In this document: piece after piece, positions 52,170 through 61,705 of the stretch
Layout: every line of letters begins with the position of its first letter
How positions within the stretch are numbered: the first letter of the stretch is position 1
Assembly (NCBI GenBank): GCA_963674835.2
Contig: CAXXKC010000003.1
Span: forward strand, 2,232,001 to 2,296,000
Length of the DNA stretch: 64,000 nucleotides
Source: G963674835 sp963674835
GTDB lineage: Bacteria > Planctomycetota > Planctomycetia > Pirellulales > Thermoguttaceae
Reading direction: 5' to 3'
The notes under the pieces: model-generated
Seen by the model: only the letters and a program-made list of their open reading frames with translations
What the model was told of the DNA's origin: nothing
The model's database searches: none
Translations under genes and position numbers: made by a program

Positions 52170-54143
52170 ATGACCAACAACGCCTCGATGCCCAGCGCGC
52201 GAGAACAGCCGCCGGTGGGCATCGATCTTGGAACGACATATTCGGTGGTGGCCTATCTGGACGGCTCGGGGCGACCGGCGACGTTGGTCAATAGCGCCGG
52301 CGACCTGCTGACTCCCAGCGCGGTGCTTTTTGAGGACGGCGAAGTGGTTGTCGGCAAGGAGGCCGTCCGAGCCTCGCTGATCGCACCGGAGGCGTTTGCC
52401 GACTGTTTCAAACGCGATATCGGGCGGGCGAGCTTTCGGCGTCCGCTTCTGGATCAACAGGTGCCGCCGGAGGTGCTCGACGGCTTTATGCTCCAGCGGC
52501 TGAAGGAGGATGCCCAGCGGCGTTTGGGGCCAATTCGGAAGGTGGTCATCACGGTGCCGGCGTTCTTCGATGAAACGCGGCGCAAAGCGACCCAGGATGC
52601 CGGCCGGTTGGCGGGGCTGGAGGTATTGGACATCATCAATGAGCCGACGGCCGCCGCCGTGGCCTTCGGGTATTATCGGAGGCTTCTTGAGCCGCAGGCG
52701 GAGAGAGCAATGCTGCCGCCGGAGCGGGCGCTGGTTTACGACCTGGGTGGCGGGACGTTCGATGTGACAATTCTCGAAATGGTCGACGACACGTTCCGTG
52801 CCCTGGCCACCGACGGGGATGTACAGCTTGGCGGCAAGGATTTCGACGAGCGGCTGGTCCATCACCTTGCCGAGCGATTTCTGGCCGAGCACGGAGCCGA
52901 TCCGCGGAGCGCTGCGGCGGATGCGATGCAATTGTGGATCGATGCCCAAGAGGCGAAACATGCTTTGAGCGAGCGCAACAAGGCTACGGTTGTATGTGTG
53001 CACGCGGGCGTGCGCATGCGGCAGGAGATTACGCGAGAGGAGTTCGAGGCAATGACGCGCGATCTGCTGCAGCGCACAGAGACGACAACCGAATTGGTGC
53101 TGAAGCAGGCAGGGCTGTCGTGGTCCGACATCGATCGCATCTTGCTGGTAGGCGGGTCGACGCGGATGCCCATGGTGGCTGAGATGCTCCGCCGCCTTTC
53201 GGGCAAGGAGCCGGACCGGTCGCAATCGGCCGACGAAGTGGTGGCGCACGGGGCCGCGCTGTATGCGGGCCACCTGATGAGCGAGGGCGCCGGTCGTTCT
53301 GTGAAACCGTTTCAACTGATCAACGTCAATTCGCACAGCCTGGGCGTCGTGGGAATTCATCCGAAGACAGGGGAGTCGGTCAACGCGATTTTGATCAAGA
53401 GAAACACGGCTTTGCCGTGCCGGAAGGTGAAACGGTTTCAGACGGCGCGGCCCAACCAGCGGAGCGTGCGGGTGGCCGTCGTGGAAGGCGAGAGTCCGCG
53501 TCCGGAACATTGCATTGGCTTGGGGCAATGCGTGGTTCGCGACTTGCCGCCCGGGTTGGCACAGGGATCGCAGATCGAGGTCGAGTACAGCTACGCGGCC
53601 AACGGCCGGATTTCGGTGACTGCTCGCGTGCCTTCCGTGCGGCAATCGGCACACGTGGAGATCCAGCGCGATCGGCCTCGCAGCCTGGAGGACCTGGAGA
53701 CCTGGCGCGAACGGCTGTGCGGTGCCGGGCTGGGGCATGGGGCGCCGGACGTCGAGGCGGCAGAGCCGGACGTCGACAGCCTGGTGAAGAAGCTTGATGA
53801 GGTTTACGTCGCCGCGGGCCAACAGGCGTTGAAAATGAGCCTGGAAGGTGATCTAGGCGTGCTCCAGCAATCGGCGGTGGCTGCCGCACAGGAATTGCAG
53901 CGTGCCACGAGTGCGCTGAAGCAAGCGGAGGCTGGGCGTGGTGATGCCGTCAGCCGGCAAGAGGCGGTTCGCTCCGCATCGGAGATTGCCCAGGCGCGGT
54001 TGGCAATGAAGCATGCGCAAACGGGATGCCGATTTGCCCAACTGGTGTTGGGGCGCGAATGCCTCTCGGCCGGCTTGGTTCCTACGGGATTCCAAGGCCG
54101 TGCGGAGGAGGTGCGACGACTGCAGCAGCGGCTAAAGGGGTAG
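52170..54143 (+). CDS. Hsp70-like chaperone
   Basis: A 657-residue Hsp70-fold ATPase. The nucleotide-binding domain is intact: VGIDLGTTYSVVAYL at 16-30, DLGGGTFDVTIL near 191, LVGGSTRMPM near 328. The substrate-binding part is present but diverges from DnaK (NTALPCRKVKRFQTARPNQR to RISVTARVPS), and the lid ends in a long Ala/Gln-rich helix. GGGAGC precedes the ATG at 52170. It is followed after 85 bases by a J-like membrane protein gene. It is one of several Hsp70 paralogues expected in the phylum, not necessarily the main DnaK. Confidence 0.87.
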   Translation: MTNNASMPSAREQPPVGIDLGTTYSVVAYLDGSGRPATLVNSAGDLLTPSAVLFEDGEVVVGKEAVRASLIAPEAFADCFKRDIGRASFRRPLLDQQVPPEVLDGFMLQRLKEDAQRRLGPIRKVVITVPAFFDETRRKATQDAGRLAGLEVLDIINEPTAAAVAFGYYRRLLEPQAERAMLPPERALVYDLGGGTFDVTILEMVDDTFRALATDGDVQLGGKDFDERLVHHLAERFLAEHGADPRSAAADAMQLWIDAQEAKHALSERNKATVVCVHAGVRMRQEITREEFEAMTRDLLQRTETTTELVLKQAGLSWSDIDRILLVGGSTRMPMVAEMLRRLSGKEPDRSQSADEVVAHGAALYAGHLMSEGAGRSVKPFQLINVNSHSLGVVGIHPKTGESVNAILIKRNTALPCRKVKRFQTARPNQRSVRVAVVEGESPRPEHCIGLGQCVVRDLPPGLAQGSQIEVEYSYAANGRISVTARVPSVRQSAHVEIQRDRPRSLEDLETWRERLCGAGLGHGAPDVEAAEPDVDSLVKKLDEVYVAAGQQALKMSLEGDLGVLQQSAVAAAQELQRATSALKQAEAGRGDAVSRQEAVRSASEIAQARLAMKHAQTGCRFAQLVLGRECLSAGLVPTGFQGRAEEVRRLQQRLKG

Positions 54144-54228
54144 TACGTACGGCAGGACTTCTCGTGTGGAAGACGCGAGGGCCCGACGGGGGTGGCGGGC
54201 AGGGTTGAGGCAACTTGAAACCAATGCC

Positions 54229-55617
54229 ATGCCAGAACCGTTCGATCCGTATTATCACTGGTTGGGAATTTCGCCGGAGGACGGGCCGCCGGATCACTAT
54301 CGGCTGTTGGGGCTTCGGCGGTTCGAGTCGGACGCCAACATCATTCGCGCCGCGGCCGAGCAGCGTTTCGTCTATCTGCGCACGTTCCAATTGAGTCCGC
54401 AGGCGGATCTGGCCGAACGGTTGCTCAACGAGATTGCGGCGGCCAAGGTCTGCCTTCTGGACGCGCAGGCGAAAGAAAGTTATGACGCGAAGTTGACAGA
54501 TGCAGAGAGGTCGTCCGAGTCGCTTGATCCCGACGAGGCGGAGGCATACCGTGCGGCCGAGGTGTTGCCCGTGCTGCCGCTTCCCCCTTCTTATCCGCCG
54601 GTGATCGGAGAAGGCGGAGCATCGCGCGAGATGCCGGCGGCGTTGGACGCCATCGAAGCGCCAAGTGGGGGCATCGGGGCGCCGGAGCGTTCGTGGCGGA
54701 TGCGCTATTTGCTGCGGCGGCGGAAGAAACGCAGCGAGATTTGGATCGTTTGGGCGGTGGTCCTTGTTTTGTTGACGGGCGCGGCGGTCATTCTGGCGAC
54801 CATGACGGTGAAAGACGGTTCATCGGTGGGCCATGGGCCTCATGGGGCCGTGTCGCCTCCGAACGACGAAGACGCTCATCGCCGTACTGCGGACGCTCGT
54901 ACGTCGAACGACACCCCAGATTCGATGACAGAAGAGTCGCTAATGGGCGCGCCGGATGTGGAAGAGATTCCGCCCGCGACACCTGATCCAAAGGCAGTCT
55001 CGGCTGTGCCGCCAACGGAGCCGCGCAAGATCGAGGCCGGCAGTTTGCCGGGCAAGGACAGCGCCGCCGTGGAAGGGGAAGCGGAAGTGGGGACCCTTGA
55101 GCCTGTGCCGATTTCGGTCGTCGTCCCAGAGCGACTTCGTGAGACGCCTACCAACCTGCGTAACGAGTCGACACGTCCGGAAGGGATCGTAGAGACGCCG
55201 TTACGTCTGCGGTATCCTCTGATTCGCGTGCCCGGGTTTCAGCCTATGCCCTTCAGGCCGCAAGGCATCGAGAAGGTGCCGGATCTGGCCGGCGGCGCGT
55301 TGACGATTCGGTGGGCGACTCCGCCAACGAAGACGAAGCTGGAGAATGGCGTCGTTTCGTTTACGATGGGGCGTGCAGGGGTAATCTACATGGCGGTTGA
55401 CTGGACGGTGGACCGGCGACACTCGGGCGGCCCGTGGCGCGACGAGCAATTGGACCACGATGAATTGCTCCAAGCCGGCTGGGAATCGCTGGGGCCGGCG
55501 CCGTGGAACAAGAAGCAGCAATTGTATCGACGGGTGTTCGGGAAAGGAGCGACGTGCCGCCTTCGGGTGTATAAGTACTTGCCTCCCCAGTTGATCGTGC
55601 CGGTGCCGAAGCTGTGA
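54229..55617 (+). CDS. Membrane J-like protein next to Hsp70
   Basis: A 462-residue protein. Residues 1-80 (FDPYYHWLGISPEDGPPDHY then RLLGLRRFESD, ending YDAKL) follow the J-domain layout found in planctomycetes, with PPDHY where the HPD motif would be. A membrane span lies at about 190-212 (IWIVWAVVLVLLTGAAVILATM), followed by a Thr/Glu/Pro-rich linker and a C-terminal beta domain. The ATG at 54229 gives the proper domain start. It probably recruits or regulates the Hsp70-like ATPase at the membrane. Confidence 0.75.
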   Translation: MPEPFDPYYHWLGISPEDGPPDHYRLLGLRRFESDANIIRAAAEQRFVYLRTFQLSPQADLAERLLNEIAAAKVCLLDAQAKESYDAKLTDAERSSESLDPDEAEAYRAAEVLPVLPLPPSYPPVIGEGGASREMPAALDAIEAPSGGIGAPERSWRMRYLLRRRKKRSEIWIVWAVVLVLLTGAAVILATMTVKDGSSVGHGPHGAVSPPNDEDAHRRTADARTSNDTPDSMTEESLMGAPDVEEIPPATPDPKAVSAVPPTEPRKIEAGSLPGKDSAAVEGEAEVGTLEPVPISVVVPERLRETPTNLRNESTRPEGIVETPLRLRYPLIRVPGFQPMPFRPQGIEKVPDLAGGALTIRWATPPTKTKLENGVVSFTMGRAGVIYMAVDWTVDRRHSGGPWRDEQLDHDELLQAGWESLGPAPWNKKQQLYRRVFGKGATCRLRVYKYLPPQLIVPVPKL

Positions 55618-55764
55618 TGGTGGGGATCAGGGCGAGGCAGGCGGCATGCGATAGCCACGGTGTGCGCTGGCCAGGATGCGGCAAGGGAACGCTGCGCTAT
55701 TCAGTGGCATTTTGGCCGTCGGCCTAGTAGACTAGCCACGGGCGAATCATGCGGAGGCCAGGTC

Positions 55765-56979
55765 ATGTTGAAGATTTCTGTCGGCCGTGCGGTCTGGTTG
55801 TCGGCGGTGATGGTCGTGCTCGGCGCCGGCAGCCGAGCGGCTGAACCGGAGCGAGTGGGCGGCCTGATCGGCTACACGGAGTTTCGCACCGATTTGCCGG
55901 GGGGGCGTTGGGCGAACATCGCCACGATGCGAGCCCATGTGGTTGGAGTCGATGGAAGTGGGCGGCGGCCAGTCGCAGCGGAGCTTTTGGACCAGGCGCA
56001 CGTGTGGACGCAGTTTGCCGGGTGGTCGGAAGACGGACAGACCGCGATTGTCTATCGCGGCTGGAACGATCCGGAGAACGGTCGCTGGGAAGAGACGCAC
56101 CGCACGTTCCGCATGGAGCCGGACAGGTGGCTGTTCGACTCGTATTTGGTCGACCTGGCGACCGGCAGGTTGACGAATGTGACGGGCGTAGATCGCGTGA
56201 GCCATTACAACAGCGGCTTGTTCTACCTGCCTGGCGGGCAGAAGCTGGCTTTCACGGCGTTGATCGCGGGCGTGTCGAAGCCGTATGTGATGGATCTCGA
56301 CGGGCATCACAAGCAGGATGTTTCCGGCGGGGGCAGCGGGTTCGCATATGGCTACAGTGCGTCGCCAGACGGGAAGATGATCAGTTACCACGAGAACTAT
56401 CAGATCTACTTGGCCAACGTCGACGGTTCGGGCAAGCGGCAAATCGAAACAGGCAACCCCTTCAACTTCGGCCCTCGTTGGTCGCCGGACGGGCAGTGGC
56501 TCTTGTTTTCCAGCGGTCGGCACGGCAACAGCTATCCGTACATCGTCCGGCGCGACGGCAGCGGTCTGCGCAAGCTGGCCGATACAGGCGGATACCAGGG
56601 TTGGGTGTTGTTTCTGGATGTGGACGATTACCACGAAGGAAGCAGCGACGTGCCTGCCTGGGGGGCCAACGGCGCGTGGATCTACTTTACGACCAAGGTC
56701 GGCGACCGGACGACGGAGATTGTCCGGGCGAACGTCAGCGGGAACGTGGAGCAGCTCACGCGAAGCGATCCGGGAACGCTGAATTACCAGCCGATTCCGT
56801 CCTTGGACGGCAAATGGATCTGTTTCGGTTCGACTCGCAGCGGCAGGCGGCAGCTTTATGTGATGAGCGCCGCAGGAGGAAACGCTCGTGCGATTACCGA
56901 TGTTCCCCGCGGCCACGGAGCACTTTGGCCCTACTGGCAACCAACGTCGGAATCCGCCCGATCATCTCCGTTGCGCTGA
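55765..56979 (+). CDS. Secreted TolB-like beta-propeller protein
   Basis: A 404-residue exported protein: signal peptide (1-26), then six WD40/TolB-type repeats with the PDG motif (SASPDGKMISY, RWSPDGQWLLFSS, PSLDGKWICFGS) and YVMDLDG/YVMSAAGG strands. No enzyme motif is seen. Such proteins read as binding or scaffold propellers. GCGGAGG precedes the ATG at 55765. Confidence 0.83.
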   Translation: MLKISVGRAVWLSAVMVVLGAGSRAAEPERVGGLIGYTEFRTDLPGGRWANIATMRAHVVGVDGSGRRPVAAELLDQAHVWTQFAGWSEDGQTAIVYRGWNDPENGRWEETHRTFRMEPDRWLFDSYLVDLATGRLTNVTGVDRVSHYNSGLFYLPGGQKLAFTALIAGVSKPYVMDLDGHHKQDVSGGGSGFAYGYSASPDGKMISYHENYQIYLANVDGSGKRQIETGNPFNFGPRWSPDGQWLLFSSGRHGNSYPYIVRRDGSGLRKLADTGGYQGWVLFLDVDDYHEGSSDVPAWGANGAWIYFTTKVGDRTTEIVRANVSGNVEQLTRSDPGTLNYQPIPSLDGKWICFGSTRSGRRQLYVMSAAGGNARAITDVPRGHGALWPYWQPTSESARSSPLR

Positions 56980-57057
56980 GAGGCGAGGGACGAGGGGTTC
57001 GATGGGGTGTTCCTGGCGGGCGTTCTGGCCGTGCTGCTGGCCTGAGCGATGCGTTGT

Positions 57058-58464
57058 CTACTTCTTCGCTCCGGCCCGTCGATGCAGGTCCCACGCTTTG
57101 CGATTCACATCGCGGACGACGCCGACGAACTCGGCGTAGGGCTCGTCGTCGATGTTGACCAGTCCGTAGTTTCCGTTCTCGCCGTCGAAGCGGCCGGTCT
57201 TGGGCTCGTCGGCGTACTCGAACCAGTGATAGCCGACGAAGTACGGGGAGCCGATCCAGGTTGTGACATAATGGCGGTACTTCTCGGCGCGCCGCTTCTG
57301 GTCTTTGACGGTCGGCTGCACAAGCCAACCGGGCGGGTACGTGTTGGGCATGCCGCTATCCTCTGCGCGGAAGCCGAATTCGGTGATCATGAGGGGTTTG
57401 CCGGTCAACTGGTGGAACTCACGGAAACTGGGATCGGGCGAGAACCAATCGACGCCGGGCTGGACGGAGGCGAGAAGCGCCTTGCCGATGGGTCCGACTT
57501 CGTAGTAGTTGATCGACACGACGTCGCAGGCTTCGCCGCATGCCTGAACGACGACTTTGGGCACGGTCCGCCAGACGAAGCGGCATCCGAGAATGAGGTG
57601 GTTCGGGTCGTTACGACGAATCGCCTCGGTGGTTTCCTTGAAGTACTGGCGGGCAACGAGGAGGGTGAAGGCTTCGCGGTCCTCTTTGGCCCGGGCGGCG
57701 TCGCGCGGGATCAGTGATGTGGCGGCAGCAAGGTCGGACCAGTCTTTGGCATTGACCGTCCACACGCGTGCCAACGCTTCGGTGGTCTGGTAGCGCTGCC
57801 GGAAGAACTCGACGAGATTCTGCTTTCCGCTGCTTTGGGTGGGCAGCGTCACGTAGCACTGGAACACTTCGGGCAAGGTTCGCCAGTCGGGCGCCCAGGG
57901 GAGTTCGTTATCGAGGTAGTAACCGAGCAGGAAGGGATCGTCGGCGGTTCGCGCGGCGTTGGCGGCCCGCTGGGCGACATGGTGTTTGAACTGTTCGCTG
58001 AAGACGTCGGGAGCACCTTTGCCCCACAGCCCGCCGGACATCCCCAACTCGATCGTGTAGGGGAACTGCCCGCGGAGTTCTTCACTGCACCAGGCGGCCA
58101 GTGTGGTGAAGCCCCAGTCGTGCAGCCGCTGGCCGGCAACCTGCGCCCAGCGATCGATCGAGCCGTACTTGGCGAGGATATTGTCGTGGTAGGGATGCTT
58201 ACCGAGCTTCGGCGCATAGTCGCCGGAGGAATTGACATGGCAGACGCCGGGGGCGAGGAACGCGTTTCCTTCGGGAGTGACGAACCACCATCGCTGGCCA
58301 TCGGAGCGGACGTGAAAGAACTTCGCCGGCTCCGACAATCGCAAGTCTTTGCGGCCGCCGAAACGGTCGACCTGCGGTGCATCCTGCGCATGTGCGCGGC
58401 CTGGGGTGAAAACCGCGAAACCAAGGGCCAGCACGATCGGGACCAGGACGGCAAGGCGTGGCAT
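57058..58464 (-). CDS. Secreted clan GH-A glycosidase, GH50-like
   Basis: A 468-residue exported enzyme with a signal peptide (1-26). The opening HVRSDGQRWWFVTPEGNAFL, LGYYLDNELPW (acid/base Glu) and MITEFGFRAEDSG (nucleophile Glu) with late GYHWFEYADEPKTGRFDGEN fit the agarase-like branch of clan GH-A (GH50-like). Agarase or another galactan activity is possible but not proven. AGGAG precedes the ATG at 58464. Confidence 0.8.
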   Translation of the reverse strand: MPRLAVLVPIVLALGFAVFTPGRAHAQDAPQVDRFGGRKDLRLSEPAKFFHVRSDGQRWWFVTPEGNAFLAPGVCHVNSSGDYAPKLGKHPYHDNILAKYGSIDRWAQVAGQRLHDWGFTTLAAWCSEELRGQFPYTIELGMSGGLWGKGAPDVFSEQFKHHVAQRAANAARTADDPFLLGYYLDNELPWAPDWRTLPEVFQCYVTLPTQSSGKQNLVEFFRQRYQTTEALARVWTVNAKDWSDLAAATSLIPRDAARAKEDREAFTLLVARQYFKETTEAIRRNDPNHLILGCRFVWRTVPKVVVQACGEACDVVSINYYEVGPIGKALLASVQPGVDWFSPDPSFREFHQLTGKPLMITEFGFRAEDSGMPNTYPPGWLVQPTVKDQKRRAEKYRHYVTTWIGSPYFVGYHWFEYADEPKTGRFDGENGNYGLVNIDDEPYAEFVGVVRDVNRKAWDLHRRAGAKK

Positions 58465-58569
58465 GAGTGACTCCTATTCAGAAACGGGATGTCCGTCGAC
58501 GAGGGACCCTTTTGTCAAGCTTACCGAGCCCGAGCGGCCGTGGCAACGAATGGCCGTGGGACGATCCTA

Positions 58570-58598
58570 TTGACGCTGCCTGGGCGGGGAATTCTACT
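58570..58598 (+). promoter_or_regulatory. Promoter of the esterase-like gene
   Basis: TTGACG (58570-58575) and TCTACT (58593-58598) with a 17-base spacer, 42 bases before the start codon. Confidence 0.5.
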
Positions 58599-58640
58599 GG
58601 AAGCTGATCTGAGACGGTTGTTCCTGCCAAGGAGTCTACC

Positions 58641-59747
58641 ATGCAAGTTCTTCCGGTGAGTGTTTGCACGCTGGCGGCGCTGGTCACGTTGTGCGCCAGG
58701 GGTTTGGCGGCCGAGACGCCAGCTCCGGCACATGTGGACCACTCGCAGTTGCTCGTCTATCGCGATGGCAGCGGCAAGGAGCGCGCGGTGCAAACGCCCG
58801 AGGATTGGGCGATGCGTCGGCGACAGATTTTGGCGGGCATGGAAGAGGCGATGGGGCCGCTGCCGGATCGCTCGCACCTGCCGCCATTGGACGTGCAGGT
58901 TAAGGGCGAGCAAGCGGGAGACGGTTTCCGGCGGCTGCCGATCACGCTGCTGGCGGAAGGGAAGGATCGGGTGCCGGCCTATTTGTACCTGCCCACGGGG
59001 ATTGCGGCCGGGGAGCGGCGACCGGGCATGCTGGCCTTGCATCCGACCTCCGACCTGGGCAAGGGCGTTGTCGCAGGCATGGGGCCGAGGCCGAACCGAG
59101 CCTATGCCTTGGAACTGGCAGAGCGCGGCTACGTGGTGATCGCGCCGGACTATCCGCCGTTTGGCGACTACAAGTACGACTTCGAAAGCGACGCGTATGT
59201 GTCGGGCACGATGAAGGGGATTTTCAATCACATGCGGTGTGTCGACTTGCTTCAGGCGCGGCCCGAGGTCGATCCGGAGCGGATCGGCGTTATCGGCCAT
59301 TCGCTGGGCGGCCACAACTCGATGTTCGTGGGCGTATTCGATCCGCGGATCAAGGTGATCGTGTCGAGCTGCGGTTGGACGCCATTCCACGACTACTACG
59401 GTGGAAAGATCGCGGGTTGGACGAGCGATCGCTACATGCCGCTTCTGCAGACGAAGTATGGACTGGATCCGGACCGCGTGCCGTTCGACTTCTACGAAGT
59501 GGTGGCGGCACTGGCGCCACGGCCCTTCTTCTCAAACTCGCCGCTTAAGGACAGCAACTTCGACGTGGCGGGCGTCCGCAAGGGTATCGAGAAGGCCGGT
59601 GCTGTCTACCGGTTGCTGGGCGCCGCGGAGAACTTGCAGGTGCGCTACCCGGATTCGGGGCATGATTTCCCCGAGGACGTGCGGCGCGAGGCATATGAGT
59701 TCATCGATCGTGCACTGCAGTTCAAACCGGTCCGACAGATACCTTAG
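58641..59747 (+). CDS. Secreted alpha/beta hydrolase (acetyl xylan esterase-like)
   Basis: A 368-residue exported protein: signal peptide (1-24), helical start with PEDWAMRRRQILAGMEEAMG, then an alpha/beta-hydrolase core. The nucleophile Ser is in VIGHSLGGHN and the His in PDSGHDFP. The family contains acetyl xylan and glucuronoyl-type esterases, consistent with the glycan theme. AAGGAG precedes the ATG. Confidence 0.85.
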   Translation: MQVLPVSVCTLAALVTLCARGLAAETPAPAHVDHSQLLVYRDGSGKERAVQTPEDWAMRRRQILAGMEEAMGPLPDRSHLPPLDVQVKGEQAGDGFRRLPITLLAEGKDRVPAYLYLPTGIAAGERRPGMLALHPTSDLGKGVVAGMGPRPNRAYALELAERGYVVIAPDYPPFGDYKYDFESDAYVSGTMKGIFNHMRCVDLLQARPEVDPERIGVIGHSLGGHNSMFVGVFDPRIKVIVSSCGWTPFHDYYGGKIAGWTSDRYMPLLQTKYGLDPDRVPFDFYEVVAALAPRPFFSNSPLKDSNFDVAGVRKGIEKAGAVYRLLGAAENLQVRYPDSGHDFPEDVRREAYEFIDRALQFKPVRQIP

Positions 59748-59827
59748 CGTGTATCGCTCTAGACTGTAGCGCTGCCGGCAGCGTGCCACGGCAGTTGCGG
59801 AAAGCGATCTTCAGGTTGCGCTGGCAC
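59748..59827 (+). repeat. Possible diverged copy of the 95-base repeat
   Basis: Shares the blocks GCGTGT, ACTGTAGCG, GGC.GCGTG and GAAAGCGA in the same order with the three clear copies, but with insertions. It also holds the 14-base palindrome CGCTGCCGGCAGCG (59770-59783), which may end the two convergent genes beside it. Confidence 0.4.
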
Positions 59828-59844
59828 GGGGTATGATCGGCCGT

Positions 59845-60366
59845 TCAGTAGAAGACTCCGCGCAGCACGTTACGCACCGGCTGGCCGGGTACGAAGGGGG
59901 TCGTGAGCATATAAGTGGTGGTCGGAACGACGGTGGGAGGATAGTAGGCCGTCGTGGTTGCCGGATAGTAGGCTGTGGTGGCTGTGGGATAGTAGGCTGT
60001 TGTAGCTGCCGGGTAGTAAGCTGTTGTGGCTGTGGGATAGTACGTGGTTGTTGGGTAGGATTCGGAGTAGTACGCAGTCGTCGGGTAGTATGCGGTCGTT
60101 GCGGGAGGATAGTAGGTGGTTGTCGTGGGCGGATAGTACGCGACGGTCGGCGAAGGATAGTACGCGGTCGTAGCGGTCGGATAGTATGCCACCGTCGGCG
60201 CCGGGGTTGCGACCGGATACGCGGTTGGCGCGGCGTAGTTGACGGTAACGGGCGCATAAGTTTGGTAGGCGGGTACCCTGTAGACGACGACTGCCTGGCC
60301 TAGGGCCGGGGTCGCCGCGAGAGACATTGCCAGGATAGCAGCCGTAACGAGAAGCGCGGGTTTCAT
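59845..60366 (-). CDS. Secreted Tyr-rich repeat protein
   Basis: A 173-residue protein: signal peptide (1-24), then about 110 residues made of tandem TTAYYP-type units (TATTAYYP, PTTTTYYP, PATTAYYP), about fifteen in all, and a C-terminal GQPVRNVLRGVFY. No Cys in the repeat part. The start at 60366 (MKPALLVTAAIL) gives a normal signal peptide. The repeats suggest a fibrous or cell-wall protein that could be cross-linked through tyrosine. No homologue known to me. Confidence 0.8.
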   Translation of the reverse strand: MKPALLVTAAILAMSLAATPALGQAVVVYRVPAYQTYAPVTVNYAAPTAYPVATPAPTVAYYPTATTAYYPSPTVAYYPPTTTTYYPPATTAYYPTTAYYSESYPTTTYYPTATTAYYPAATTAYYPTATTAYYPATTTAYYPPTVVPTTTYMLTTPFVPGQPVRNVLRGVFY

Positions 60367-60551
60367 GACTTGGACCTCCACTTTTGAATGTGGCCCGATC
60401 GAGGCAAAGCGGCCGGAACACTTGGGGCGGCGGAAGGCGGGTGCCATGTCCACATTCTACACAGAAGGCGCGTTGGGGAGCGGGGATCTTCGTGCGGGAT
60501 CGCCGACTGGACTTTCCCTTTTCGGGTTAGGTTGCGAGCTGAGGGAGTTTC

Positions 60552-61328
60552 TCACGGTTCGTTGAAAAGCGATTCCAACACGGGATGTTGGAGCGCTTCG
60601 AGCCTGAGGTTGCGGAAGATGTCGGCGGCGGCTTGCGCCTCTTGGGCGGTGTCGATCTCGATTCCCAGTTCGCTTGCGATCTGTGCTAACGGATCGACCA
60701 GCAGGAATTGTGCTCCTTGGTAATCGAGAAATTCGGGGGGATCGGCTTCACAGAAGCCGCGATGACGAAAGCGTTGCTGAAGCACTTCGGGGTATTCGAC
60801 GTTGGTCGCTTGGGCCAGCCCAGTCGATTCAGACGGTGTGATCTCCGGATTGCGAACGGCGAGGATGTAATTGGCTTCCTGCTGCATGTGGAACGCGGTC
60901 CGCACGTCGCCCCAGCCCACGGACGACTCGAACATACAGGCCAGATGCGTTTGGCCTTCGTGCCGAACAATGTGGTAGACACCTTCGCCGGCCGGATGAG
61001 TAGCGGCGTTTTGGCGTTGGCCGTGGATTTCTGGGGACTAACGCTCGGGGTCCAGGTGGTCCTCGATGCGGTCGGAGTCGTCGCTGACAGTCTCGACGAA
61101 TCCCCAGACGTGCTGCAGGCTGGCCTCCGACGGCTTGGGCAGATGCTTGCACTCGATTTGCAGCAGTCGGTACCGAGGCTTCTCGCCTGCGCCGAGAATG
61201 AGATCGAGCCGCTCGACATCTTCGAGGGTGTCGAGCTTTTCGATGCCCTGCTTGGGCGTGTAGAAGAGGAAGATATTGCCCCGTTCGAGGATGTCTAGGG
61301 CAGCACCCGTCGAGTTGTTCTGAGTCAT
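60552..61328 (-). pseudogene. Conserved gene interrupted by an in-frame amber codon
   Basis: One reading frame of 258 sense codons plus a stop at codon 97 (TAG, 61040-61038). The first part, GNIFLFYTPKQGIEKLDTLEDVERL to HLDPER, and the second part, HPAGEGVYHIVRHEGQTHLA to SLFNEP, are parts of one family that I believe is normally continuous (a conserved protein with GNIFFFYRPK at its start and PAGEGVY in the middle). There is no frameshift. The second part has no good start of its own near the stop. Readthrough or a sequence error could restore it. Confidence 0.6.
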
Positions 61329-61705
61329 CGGCTAGGGTCTCCAGTGGGATAATTACCCCATCCTACATAGTGTGCGAGAAGGCGGCGACGGACCACCGCG
61401 GCCGAGAGGCCTGTGTCCTGCGTGCTTGCCCGCCTCGACGAGCCACACGGTCGAAGAGTGATTGCTATCCTATTTTGGTCCGGTCATCAACGGGGTCCCT
61501 CTCGCGAGAAGTGTTTGCACGTGCCGCAGAGTCACTTCGAGGATATTCCTGCAAAGCCTGTTCCCGCGGTGATTGAAAGGCGGGCGTCGTTGCTCGGTTG
61601 CGGCAGGTCAGGCGGTCTCGGGATGGCTGGCTTGCGGGACGGAACCCTTGAGGCAAATCGAGCACCGAGTGCTTGGCCATCGTTGCGAATGCGTTGAGCG
61701 GTTGC
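61329..61705. other. Intergenic region
   Basis: About 380 bases between the amber-interrupted gene and the LuxR regulator. No promoter pair of quality, no repeat and no RNA gene seen. Confidence 0.3.

Noticed and set aside
52038..53822. A 594-codon open frame on the minus strand
   Set aside because: Antisense to the Hsp70-like gene, no domain pattern, no ribosome site.
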